A DNA stretch of 10,321 bases, taken from positions 1-10,321 of the forward strand of contig JBEKPV010000207.1 in NCBI GenBank assembly GCA_049520395.1, given 5' to 3'. The notes below the pieces were generated by a model. The model saw only the letters and a program-made list of their open reading frames with translations. It did no database searches and was not told the origin of the DNA. The stretch comes from UBA1161 sp049520395 (GTDB lineage: Bacteria > Planctomycetota > Phycisphaerae > Tepidisphaerales > Tepidisphaeraceae). This document shows, in pieces, positions 1 to 5,135 of the stretch; positions within the stretch are counted from its first letter, which is position 1; every line of letters begins with the position of its first letter. Made by a program: the position numbers and the translations under genes.

Positions 1-2
1 TT

Positions 3-632
3 TGCGACGAAACGACGCAGAAGGTGATCGACGGCATGGAGCCGGGCGCCTATAGCTCGCGCGAGATCATCCGCGAGATGGGGGCGTATCTGGAAAAGAA
101 TGGGAAGGATGCCGACAGCATTGTGCTTGAGGCGTACAAAAACGACGTTCCGATTTTCTGTCCGGCGTTTAGCGATTGTTCGGCGGGGTTCGGGTTCGTG
201 GCGCACATTCACGCGCGGACGGCCAGTGGGCGGCCGACGGTCAGCATCGATAGCGCGAAAGATTTTTACGAACTGACTCAATTGAAGATCAAGAACCCGC
301 AAACGGGCTTGCTGATGATCGGCGGGGGCGTGCCGAAGAATTTCGCGCAGGATATTGTGGTGGCGGCGGAGATTCTGGGCAACGATGCGCCGATGCATAA
401 ATACGCGATTCAGATTACGGTGGCCGACGTGCGGGATGGAGCGCTATCCGGCAGCACGCTGAAGGAAGCCAGCAGTTGGGGGAAAGTGGATACGGTTTAC
501 GAACAGATGGTATTCAGCGAGGCGACGATCGCGGTGCCATTGATTGTGGGGTACGCGTATCACAAGGATGCTTGGCGGAATCGGAAGGCCAAGCGATGGA
601 GCCAATTGCTGGAGCCGGCATCCGTGGCTTGA
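3..632 (+). CDS. Deoxyhypusine/homospermidine synthase family protein (5' end outside window)
   Basis: The frame is open to the left edge, so the start lies outside the window; a GTG at 24 is not needed as a start. Enzymes of this family use NAD to move the aminobutyl group of spermidine onto an acceptor: the eIF5A lysine in eukaryotes and archaea, or putrescine to give homospermidine in many bacterial relatives. Counting from the GTG at 24, visible landmarks are FCPAFSDCSAGFGF (about residues 45-58), the nucleotide-site glycine motif GGGVPKN (100-106), and SSWGK with the lysine at residue 154 (bases 483-485). This lysine aligns with the catalytic, imine-forming lysine of human deoxyhypusine synthase (Lys329, in VSWGK). 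Where the human enzyme has GGGVVKHH, here the motif reads GGGVPKN, so a key histidine is replaced by Asn. Bacteria lack eIF5A, so homospermidine synthesis is likelier than protein modification; that is inference. The family call is firm; the substrate is not. Confidence 0.9.
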   Translation, partial: CDETTQKVIDGMEPGAYSSREIIREMGAYLEKNGKDADSIVLEAYKNDVPIFCPAFSDCSAGFGFVAHIHARTASGRPTVSIDSAKDFYELTQLKIKNPQTGLLMIGGGVPKNFAQDIVVAAEILGNDAPMHKYAIQITVADVRDGALSGSTLKEASSWGKVDTVYEQMVFSEATIAVPLIVGYAYHKDAWRNRKAKRWSQLLEPASVA

Positions 633-719
633 GCATGGCTGGTCAATAATTTGGGCTACCGCGAATGGCTTTGAATGCCGATTGCCGGTCGTGGGAGCAC
701 CTTGTTATGCTGCTCGTAC

Positions 720-728
720 TGGTATGGT
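720..728 (+). promoter_or_regulatory. Possible extended -10 promoter before the methyltransferase
   Basis: TGGTATGGT gives an extended -10 (TG, one base, then TATGGT, 4/6 to consensus). A TTGTTA lies at 702-707, only 15 nt upstream, which is short for a -35. It sits in the 153-nt gap between the synthase gene and the methyltransferase. No terminator hairpin was seen in that gap, so read-through from upstream is equally possible. Confidence 0.25.
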
Positions 729-785
729 TTAAGAAGGCCGCTGACGATTGTCGGAACTCGTTGAATCCGCAAGTGGGGATGGCCC

Positions 786-1571
786 ATGGCAACGACGCCC
801 ATCAAGGTTTTCGATAGTTCGGGGGCCCACGTCGGATATCTGCGGAATCGGCAATACTGGTGGTTTGAGCTGCAATTCCCTCACTCATTCGAACTTTTCG
901 ACTTGGACCCGTTCTATGAGGATATTTATTTCGAGAACGATCACGTTTTTCCAGACGTGATCAAGCAGTATGTCGATTCGGTACTGGATTACGGCCGGCG
1001 ATTGACGGGACGTCCGGTGACGTCCGTTCTTGAAGTCGGCTCCGGCGGAGGGTGGTTCACCAGGGAGTTTTTGAATCGCGGGATCGATTTGGTGGCGATT
1101 GAGGGGTCTCGTGCGGGCATTGCCAAATCGACGGAGAGAGGGGTGCCGTCGGATCGTCTGGTGCATCATGATCTGCGGCGTCCGATTCAGCTTGGCCGAC
1201 GATTTGATGTCGCGGTTTGCACGGAAGTGGCGGAACATTTGGAATGTCCTTTCTCCGGGCAATTGGTGCAGACGCTGGTGGATCACTCCGATGTGATTTG
1301 GTTTTCGTTTGAGCCACCTGGAACGAACGAGGCCCATTACCACCACTGCAATGAACAGCCGGCCAAGTTTTGGCTTAATTTATTCAAATTTCACGATTAT
1401 CGAGCGGTGAAGATCCCGGACGCCTTATGCGCGCAACTCTCGCAGCGTGGAAAATACATTTTCTGCGGGCGAAATATCATTATTCCGCCGGATATGGCGT
1501 CGGTCACGACTTTCAGTTCGTGGACGAGTGCGGGAGAAAACATGGCGGAGGGCGACAGTTGGAAGAAATAG
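786..1571 (+). CDS. Class I SAM-dependent methyltransferase
   Basis: A 261-residue soluble protein with a Rossmann-type methyltransferase core. Motif I, the SAM glycine loop, is VLEVGSGGG (residues 81-89). The acidic residue at the end of strand beta2 is in LVAIEGS (about 105-111). A motif resembling the EVxEHL of Methyltransf_23/11 proteins is at 145-152 (CTEVAEHL), followed by VIWFSFEPPG on the next strand. The first 80 residues hold aromatic-rich sequence that probably forms a substrate cap. There is no signal peptide or membrane segment. The substrate cannot be told; proteins of this shape often act on sugars, lipids or small metabolites in cell-surface pathways. The ATG at 786 is chosen because the conserved-looking sequence begins soon after and GTGGGGA at 773-779 can serve as a weak ribosome binding site. 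The gene follows the synthase gene after 153 nt and converges with the small minus-strand gene. Confidence 0.85.
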   Translation: MATTPIKVFDSSGAHVGYLRNRQYWWFELQFPHSFELFDLDPFYEDIYFENDHVFPDVIKQYVDSVLDYGRRLTGRPVTSVLEVGSGGGWFTREFLNRGIDLVAIEGSRAGIAKSTERGVPSDRLVHHDLRRPIQLGRRFDVAVCTEVAEHLECPFSGQLVQTLVDHSDVIWFSFEPPGTNEAHYHHCNEQPAKFWLNLFKFHDYRAVKIPDALCAQLSQRGKYIFCGRNIIIPPDMASVTTFSSWTSAGENMAEGDSWKK

Positions 1572-1659
1572 GCGCCCGATGCAGCTGGGCTTAATCGCGA
1601 TAGCGCTTGGATTTCTCAAGCGGGGAATGCGCCCGTCTGTTTGCAATTATCCGGGTGAA

Positions 1660-1995
1660 TCAGGCGTTGGTTTGAAGTAGTTGCTGAGTCGATCGAAGCT
1701 GGGCGAGGGCAAAGACGGCGGCTTCTCGTTCGCAGGAGCCGACTACGGTGCCGTGGCGCTCGTCGGCGGCATGGCCGGGGTCGAGGGCTTCGCCGGCGGG
1801 AGCCCAGGTGGCGCGGTAACAGTTGAAGATCAGATTGTGTTTGATGGAGAGTTCGAGCCCGGCGCTGGAGAAGCGCTTTTGGACGGCCAGGACGGAGGGA
1901 TAACCCCTTCCATCGGGTAGGCGTTCCAGTTCGATTTCCTCAGAGGGACTCCAACCCGCCTCCAGGAGACGATCGACGGCGAATTCCAAATTCAT
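1660..1995 (-). CDS. Small hypothetical protein, 111 aa, unrecognised
   Basis: I do not recognise the family. The protein is soluble, with no signal peptide or membrane segment. Its N-terminal half is acidic (FAVDRLLEAGW, EEIELERL), the middle has a beta-like stretch (LELSIKHNLIFNCYRATW), and the C-terminus ends in an Ala/Leu/Gln-rich helix. The frame could begin at a TTG at 2007, but the ATG at 1995 is preferred: GGAG at 2002-2005 lies exactly 6 nt before it. That good Shine-Dalgarno, plus sensible composition, argues for a real gene over the overlapping plus-strand frame at 1681-1920, which is Gly/Ala-rich. A TATTAT hexamer (2054-2059, minus strand) about 60 nt upstream is a possible -10, without a recognisable -35. 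It converges with the methyltransferase gene. Confidence 0.7.
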   Translation of the reverse strand: MNLEFAVDRLLEAGWSPSEEIELERLPDGRGYPSVLAVQKRFSSAGLELSIKHNLIFNCYRATWAPAGEALDPGHAADERHGTVVGSCEREAAVFALAQLRSTQQLLQTNA

Positions 1996-2001
1996 CGTAA
2001 T

Positions 2002-2005
2002 CTCC
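2002..2005 (-). promoter_or_regulatory. Ribosome binding site deciding the start of the 111-aa gene
   Basis: GGAG on the minus strand, 6 nt before the ATG at 1995. It overlaps the alternative TTG start at 2005-2007, which it therefore excludes. Confidence 0.6.
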
Positions 2006-2082
2006 AATCCCCAAACCGTTCGCCCGACTTGCCCGATGCGAATTTAGGCAAGAATAATACCTTGCAAATGGGGTGATACGCC

Positions 2083-2184
2083 AGAAAAAACCGCTTCTTT
2101 TAACATTCCAGGGCGTGAAACAGGCCCAACGTGGGCCATCTATCGGCTGGAAAGCGGGTTTTCTTTAGAAAGGGGGCGGTTTTT
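2083..2184. other. Nested hairpin with two alternative pairings; candidate structured RNA
   Basis: Three concentric inverted repeats: GGCCCA/TGGGCC (2123-2128 with 2132-2137, 3-nt loop), TTCCAG/CTGGAA (2106-2111 with 2147-2152), and an outer CCGCT/AGCGG (2091-2095 with 2153-2157) that continues through A/T pairs to about 2083/2164 with bulges. The left outer arm AAAAACCGC (2086-2094) also pairs perfectly over 9 bp with GCGGTTTTT at 2176-2184, so the two outer folds exclude each other. It lies between divergent genes and its strand is unknown. Nothing here matches a riboswitch I know. Confidence 0.35.
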
Positions 2185-2220
2185 GGGAGAAGGATTTCGC
2201 GGTGTGATCTTAACGACATC

Positions 2221-2248
2221 TTGTCAAAGCTTGGGGATCGTATAGGCT
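2221..2248 (+). promoter_or_regulatory. Possible leaderless promoter of the RNase D gene
   Basis: TTGTCA (2221-2226) is a good -35. The -10 could be TATAGG (2241-2246, spacer 14) or TAGGCT (2243-2248, spacer 16). Either would start transcription at or within a few bases of the ATG at 2255, giving a leaderless mRNA. No Shine-Dalgarno precedes that ATG. Confidence 0.4.
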
Positions 2249-2254
2249 TTTGCG

Positions 2255-3583
2255 ATGGGCTTTAGCGCCGATTCGTCCTCGGGACGGGGTCCCCGCCGAT
2301 CCGTCCCGCCTCGGTCGCACCATCGGGCTCACCAGCACGCCAGCGCTCACGCGGATTCCTCGCTGATCGAGCCGCAGCAGATATGTGAGCATCCGCTGGC
2401 GACGCGCCAGCCACCGAGATTAATCACAAAAGAGGAGGAGTTGGCGGAACTGGTTGGGCATCTTCGCTCGGCGGGGTCGTTTGCGTTTGACAGCGAATTC
2501 ATTGGGGAGCTGACGTATTTGCCGAAGCTGTGCCTGATTCAGGCGGCGTCGACGGCGCAGGTGGCGCTGGTGGATCCGCTGGCGGATTTGGATCTGCGCC
2601 CGTTTTGGGAATTGGTGGCGGATGGGTCGGTGGAGAAGGTGGTGCATGCGGGTCAGCAGGACGTGGAACCGGTGTTTCGGTTTCTGGGGCGCGGGCCTGC
2701 GAATCTGTTCGATACGCAGATCGGGGCGGGATTCATCGGGCTGACGTATCCGCTGTCACTTTCACGATTGGTGGGGACTTTGCTGGGGGCGCGGCTGAGC
2801 AAATCGCTGACGTTTACGAATTGGGAGAGGCGACCGCTATCGGAGCAGCAACTGCGGTATGCGGGGGACGACGTGCGGTATTTGCCGGCGCTTCGGCATG
2901 AGATTGGAAAGCGACTGGAAGCCGGGGGGAAAATCGGGTGGGCGTTGCAGGAATCGGAAGCGCTGGCGAATCCGGAGTTGTATGCGTTTGATCCGAAGAC
3001 GCAGTATTTGAAGATTCGCAATGCGCTGTCGCTGCCGGCGAAGAATCAGGCGGTGCTGCGGGAACTGACGGTGTGGCGGGACGGTGCGGCTCGGGAGGAT
3101 AACGTGCCGCCGCGGACGTTGCTGCGGGATGAGATTTTGTTTGACTTGGCGAAGTTGCCGGTGGATTCGGTGAAGGATTTGGCGCGGGTTCGGGGATTGC
3201 CGCGGCCGGTGGAATTGGCGCATGGGGAGGGGATTGTGCAGACAACGAAGCGGGCTTTGGCGCTTCCGGAGCAGGAGATGCCGGCGGTGGCGAATCATGA
3301 GCCGACGCCGGCGGAGAAATTTCGGGGGGATTCGCTGTTTTATTGCGTGCAATGTTTTTGTGCCGGGCGGCAGATCGATCCGGCGCTGGTGACGAGCCGG
3401 CAGGAGATCAGCGAACTGCTGCGGCTGTGGCGGGCGGGGGAAGATCCGTCGGGCTTGCGGATTTGCCAGGGGTGGCGGCGGCAGGCGGTGGGGGAGCATC
3501 TTTTAGCCATGCTTCGCGGGGAGGCGGGGCTTACGGTGCGGTGGACGGACGATTCGCTGCAAACGGCGGCTAACCGGCTATAA
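2255..3583 (+). CDS. rnd: Ribonuclease D (DEDDy 3'-5' exoribonuclease with HRDC domain)
   Basis: RNase D trims 3' ends of tRNA precursors and other stable RNAs in the cytoplasm. All exonuclease motifs are present: motif I FAFDSEF with D79 and E81, motif II region HAGQQDVEPVF with D136, and motif III YAGDDVRYL with Y202 and D206 (Y followed by D four residues later, so DEDDy class). An HRDC RNA-binding domain follows at about 260-335 (LRELTVWRDGAAREDNVPPR through VRGLP), then a C-terminal RNase D-like tail containing RICQGWRRQAVGEHL. At 442 residues it is longer than the usual 370-390, owing to about 55 extra N-terminal residues rich in Ser, Arg, His and Ala. The ATG at 2255 is the only in-frame ATG before the domain; a TTG at 2441 has AGGAGG too close to it. 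The N-terminal extension may therefore be real or a sign of a rarer start codon. fmdB follows after 30 nt. Confidence 0.93.
   Translation: MGFSADSSSGRGPRRSVPPRSHHRAHQHASAHADSSLIEPQQICEHPLATRQPPRLITKEEELAELVGHLRSAGSFAFDSEFIGELTYLPKLCLIQAASTAQVALVDPLADLDLRPFWELVADGSVEKVVHAGQQDVEPVFRFLGRGPANLFDTQIGAGFIGLTYPLSLSRLVGTLLGARLSKSLTFTNWERRPLSEQQLRYAGDDVRYLPALRHEIGKRLEAGGKIGWALQESEALANPELYAFDPKTQYLKIRNALSLPAKNQAVLRELTVWRDGAAREDNVPPRTLLRDEILFDLAKLPVDSVKDLARVRGLPRPVELAHGEGIVQTTKRALALPEQEMPAVANHEPTPAEKFRGDSLFYCVQCFCAGRQIDPALVTSRQEISELLRLWRAGEDPSGLRICQGWRRQAVGEHLLAMLRGEAGLTVRWTDDSLQTAANRL
2280..2308 (+). other. GC hairpin at the very start of the RNase D frame
   Basis: CGGGACGG at 2280-2287 pairs perfectly with CCGTCCCG at 2301-2308 around a 13-nt loop. 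It begins about 25 nt after the ATG and is not followed by T, so it is not a terminator. It may affect translation initiation, or may simply reflect the odd composition of the N-terminal extension. Confidence 0.3.
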
Positions 3584-3584
3584 T
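3577..3584 (+). promoter_or_regulatory. TATAAT promoter of the fmdB-like gene
   Basis: GCTATAAT, with a perfect -10 hexamer at 3579-3584, overlaps the TAA stop of RNase D (3581-3583). No -35 resembling TTGACA lies 16-18 nt upstream. Transcription would start near 3591, giving a leader of about 23 nt that contains the GGGAGA ribosome binding site. The same octamer precedes pyrH. Confidence 0.45.
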
Positions 3585-3600
3585 CTGGCTGCGAGATATA

Positions 3601-3606
3601 GGGAGA
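3601..3606 (+). promoter_or_regulatory. Ribosome binding site selecting a GTG start
   Basis: GGGAGA, 7 nt before the GTG at 3614. It supports the GTG start, from which the conserved MPIYEYxC N-terminus begins. Confidence 0.6.
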
Positions 3607-3613
3607 TGATTTC

Positions 3614-3838
3614 GTGCCGATTTACGAATATACGTGCGAGAAGTGCAAGACACGATTTGAGAAGCTGGTCAAGTCGATGGGCCGGGCGGAAGCGGCGGCG
3701 TGCCCGAAATGCGGGTCGGTGAAAGCGAATCGGTCATTGAGCGTGTTCGCAGTGGGAGCGGAGAGCGGGAAATCGTCGGGGGCGGCTCCGGGGATGTGCG
3801 GGCGATGCGGCGGGCCGGGGCCTTGCGGAATGAATTAA
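3614..3838 (+). CDS. FmdB family zinc ribbon protein
   Basis: A 74-residue protein opening with MPIYEYTCEKC, the signature of the FmdB/CxxC_CxxC_SSSS family. One zinc ribbon is formed by C8, C11, C30 and C33. A flexible Gly/Ser linker follows, then a second cysteine group, C62, C65 and C71, in a Gly/Pro-rich tail. Family members are named after a putative regulator of the formamidase operon, but their actual function is not established; nucleic acid or ribosome contact is often assumed. The start is GTG (3614), preceded by GGGAGA. The gene is 30 nt after RNase D yet has its own -10 box, so it may be transcribed both with it and alone. It converges with frr. Confidence 0.88.
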   Translation: MPIYEYTCEKCKTRFEKLVKSMGRAEAAACPKCGSVKANRSLSVFAVGAESGKSSGAAPGMCGRCGGPGPCGMN

Positions 3839-3870
3839 AAAAAGAAGGCAGCGCCGTTTCGCGCTGCCTT
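3837..3870 (-). terminator. Intrinsic terminator, leftward (second of two)
   Basis: A perfect 10-bp stem, AAGGCAGCGC/GCGCTGCCTT (3845-3854 with 3861-3870), with a 6-nt loop. On the minus strand a run of U follows at once (the plus strand has seven A at 3837-3843). In the plus direction no T-run follows, so it would only protect the fmdB mRNA 3' end. It lies just after the fmdB stop codon and would keep leftward transcripts from entering fmdB and RNase D. Confidence 0.65.
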
Positions 3871-3997
3871 GGATGGTGTTATTCCGCTGTCGGGGGCTAA
3901 ATGTCCTGAATCACCTTCGGGAAACCCGGTTCACAAACTTGAGGGGTGGATTTACGGCTGATAAAAGCGGCCGGGGTTTCCAAGCAGTCTGCGCAAC

Positions 3998-4051
3998 AAA
4001 AAAAGACCAGGGCCAAGGACCACCCCTCCGGCCGTCCTTGAGCCACTGGTC
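3998..4051 (-). terminator. Intrinsic terminator of frr, leftward (first of two)
   Basis: A 16-bp stem with two single-A bulges (4041 and 4045): GACCAG/CTGGTC (4005-4010 with 4046-4051), then GGC/GCC, then CAAGGAC/GTCCTTG, with a 13-nt loop. On the minus strand it is followed by U7 (A-run 3998-4004 on the plus strand). It stands about 100 nt beyond the frr stop. In this 316-nt gap (3839-4154) I see no convincing gene; two short frames that run straight through this hairpin are rejected. A TATAAT on the minus strand (4121-4126) could start a short RNA ending here. Confidence 0.7.
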
Positions 4052-4154
4052 GAACTTCCTTGAACTTGGCCGGGGGATGCTACTGGAATCCGCTGGGGAA
4101 GCAACCGCACTAAACAAGAAATTATAAAAAAGAATCCCCCGCGGGACGTAATGC

Positions 4155-4715
4155 CTAAACCTGCATGATTTCGCCGCGTTTTTTCTCGATTAATTCATCG
4201 ACTTTCGTTTCGTAGGTCTTGGTGAGGTCCTGAATTTTTTCTTTTCCTTGGTCGGCTTCGTCCTCGGTGAGGTCGCCGCCTTTTAGTTCTGTCTCCAGAA
4301 TTTTGTTGGCGTCGCGGCGGGCATTGCGAATGGCGATCTTACTGGTTTCGGCGAATTGCTTGCACTGGCCGGATAGCTGCAGTCGCCGTTCCTGCGAAAG
4401 GGGCGGCATGACCAGGCGAAGGGTTTTGCCGTCGCTGTGGGGGGTGAGGCCGATCTTACTGTCGTTGATCGCTTTTTCGATGGCTCGAAGGTCGCTGGGG
4501 CTGAAGGGCTTGATGAGCAATTGGGTTGCCTCGGGGACGCTGATGGAGGCGATGGAACGAAGATCGGTGGGGGAGCCGTAATAATCGACCTTGAGGTGTT
4601 CGACGAGGGCCGGAGTGGCGCGGCCGGTGCGGATGCCGCGCAATTCGTGCTGGAGATGGTCGATGGCCTTCTCCATGTGCAGCTCGGCGTCCATGAGTAT
4701 GTCGTCGATGGGCAT
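4155..4715 (-). CDS. frr: Ribosome recycling factor
   Basis: Full-length 186-residue RRF (185 in E. coli). With EF-G it splits the post-termination ribosome after peptide release. Recognisable stretches are the helix MEKAIDHLQHELRGIRTGRA, then PALVEHLKVDYYGSPTDL, the domain II beta strands (LRLVMPPLSQERR) and the long C-terminal helix with RNARRDANKILE and DELIEKKRGEIMQV. The start ATG at 4715 gives the canonical N-terminus. No purine-rich Shine-Dalgarno precedes it: the mRNA upstream is pyrimidine-rich (CCTTCTCCC). A promoter with TTTTCA and TAACAT 17 nt apart lies immediately upstream and would leave a leader of only about 3-4 nt. In most bacteria frr directly follows pyrH; here pyrH is in the same direction but 3.4 kb away, with an opposite-strand gene island between. 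Confidence 0.97.
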   Translation of the reverse strand: MPIDDILMDAELHMEKAIDHLQHELRGIRTGRATPALVEHLKVDYYGSPTDLRSIASISVPEATQLLIKPFSPSDLRAIEKAINDSKIGLTPHSDGKTLRLVMPPLSQERRLQLSGQCKQFAETSKIAIRNARRDANKILETELKGGDLTEDEADQGKEKIQDLTKTYETKVDELIEKKRGEIMQV

Positions 4716-4725
4716 GGGAGAAGGA

Positions 4726-4754
4726 ATGTTAACGCAAAAGGGGAAGCGTGAAAA
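4726..4754 (-). promoter_or_regulatory. Candidate private promoter of frr
   Basis: On the minus strand TTTTCA (4754-4749, 4/6 to TTGACA) is 17 nt from TAACAT (4731-4726, 4/6 to TATAAT). The predicted start is about 3-4 nt before the frr ATG. Its -35 abuts the direct repeat starting at 4755. A separate promoter would be needed because the island cuts frr off from pyrH. Confidence 0.45.
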
Positions 4755-4780
4755 GAATGATGATTGATGAATGCGGAATG
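4755..4780 (+). repeat. Island-flanking direct repeat, left copy
   Basis: A 26-nt sequence beginning GAATGATGATTGATG and ending GCGGAATG. It matches 8067-8092 at 25 of 26 positions (G/T difference at position 21). It looks like a member of a dispersed GAATG/ATTGATG-rich intergenic repeat, and it lies between the frr promoter and the island promoter. Confidence 0.85.
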
Positions 4781-4825
4781 CGGAATTGAACCGGGCCGTC
4801 TTGCGCGAAAGTTCGATGTTATCTC

Positions 4826-4854
4826 TTGCAATTTCAAATATTCTGTCCTATTTT
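4826..4854 (+). promoter_or_regulatory. Candidate promoter of the porin-YceI island
   Basis: TTGCAA (4826-4831, 4/6) and TATTTT (4849-4854, 4/6) with the ideal 17-nt spacer. Transcription would start near 4861, about 275 nt before the porin ATG, placing the 20-bp terminator-like hairpin inside the leader. Confidence 0.45.
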
Positions 4855-4860
4855 GTTGCG

Positions 4861-5016
4861 CACCGTAGGGGCTAAAGCTTCTGCGTGATGAAAAAATCAG
4901 ATCGTCGGACGACTAAATGAAATGCAACCCGGGCTCGCCCCGGGGGGCAAGATGTGGAGTAAGCCGACACGGTTGTATCCCGAAATCTCGGGATGTGACC
5001 GTGTCGGTTTTTTTTT
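4861..5016 (+). ncRNA. Candidate structured leader or small RNA ending in a terminator
   Basis: The stretch from the predicted start to the T-run is about 155 nt. It contains a hairpin CCCGGG-CTCGC-CCCGGG (4928-4944), a short linker, then the 20-bp hairpin plus T9. This hairpin-hairpin-T-run layout upstream of a well-formed ribosome binding site suits an attenuator or riboswitch for the island, or a free small RNA. I could not match it to a known riboswitch class. The 420-nt gap 4716-5135 otherwise holds the frr promoter, the left repeat and the island promoter. Confidence 0.4.
4964..5016 (+). terminator. Very strong intrinsic terminator or attenuator in the island leader
   Basis: A continuous 20-bp stem: CCGACACGGT (4964-4973) with ACCGTGTCGG (4998-5007), three G-U wobbles (4974-4976 with 4995-4997), then ATCCCGA/TCGGGAT (4977-4983 with 4988-4994), loop AATC. 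Nine T follow at 5008-5016. It is 120 nt upstream of the porin ATG, not downstream of a gene on the same strand, so it ends either a short RNA or a conditional leader. Confidence 0.8.
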
Positions 5017-5035
5017 GCAATTGGCGAGGAGACGT

Positions 5036-5062
5036 ATGCGGTGGATCGCTTTATGCAAATGA
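5036..5062 (+). CDS. Possible 8-residue leader peptide
   Basis: GAGGAG (5026-5031) lies 4 nt before ATG CGG TGG..., coding MRWIALCK and stopping at TGA. A second short frame (13 codons, 5059-5100) overlaps its stop as ATGA. Both lie between the attenuator-like hairpin and the porin gene. So short a frame can easily arise by chance; the ribosome binding site is the only support. Confidence 0.2.
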   Translation: MRWIALCK

Positions 5063-5124
5063 ATTTCCTAGGACTCAATGGCAGTTTAATCCGTCTTTGA
5101 ACGCTTCGCGCTTCTCCAAGGGAA

Positions 5125-5129
5125 AGGAG
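5125..5129 (+). promoter_or_regulatory. Ribosome binding site fixing the porin start
   Basis: AGGAG within GGAAAGGAGA, 6 nt before the ATG at 5136. It excludes the upstream in-frame ATG at 4917, whose frame would run through the terminator hairpin. Confidence 0.75.
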
Positions 5130-5135
5130 ACATCT

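Noticed and set aside
544..732. 62-aa plus-strand frame after the synthase gene
   Set aside because: Overlaps the end of the synthase gene in another frame; no ribosome binding site and no sensible composition.
885..1346. 153-aa minus-strand frame
   Set aside because: Shadow of the methyltransferase gene, whose SAM motifs decide the true frame.
1681..1920. 79-aa plus-strand frame
   Set aside because: Gly-rich shadow opposite the 111-aa minus gene, which has the better composition and a GGAG ribosome binding site.
2837..3499. 220-aa minus-strand frame
   Set aside because: Arg/Pro/His/Gln-rich shadow of the RNase D gene.
3873..4127. 84-aa plus and 68-aa minus frames in the fmdB-frr gap
   Set aside because: Both run through the 16-bp terminator hairpin and its A/T-run, and neither resembles a protein family.
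4917..5135. N-terminal extension of the porin frame starting at ATG 4917
   Set aside because: It would translate through the 20-bp hairpin and T9, and the 5136 ATG has a perfect AGGAG and begins a textbook signal peptide.
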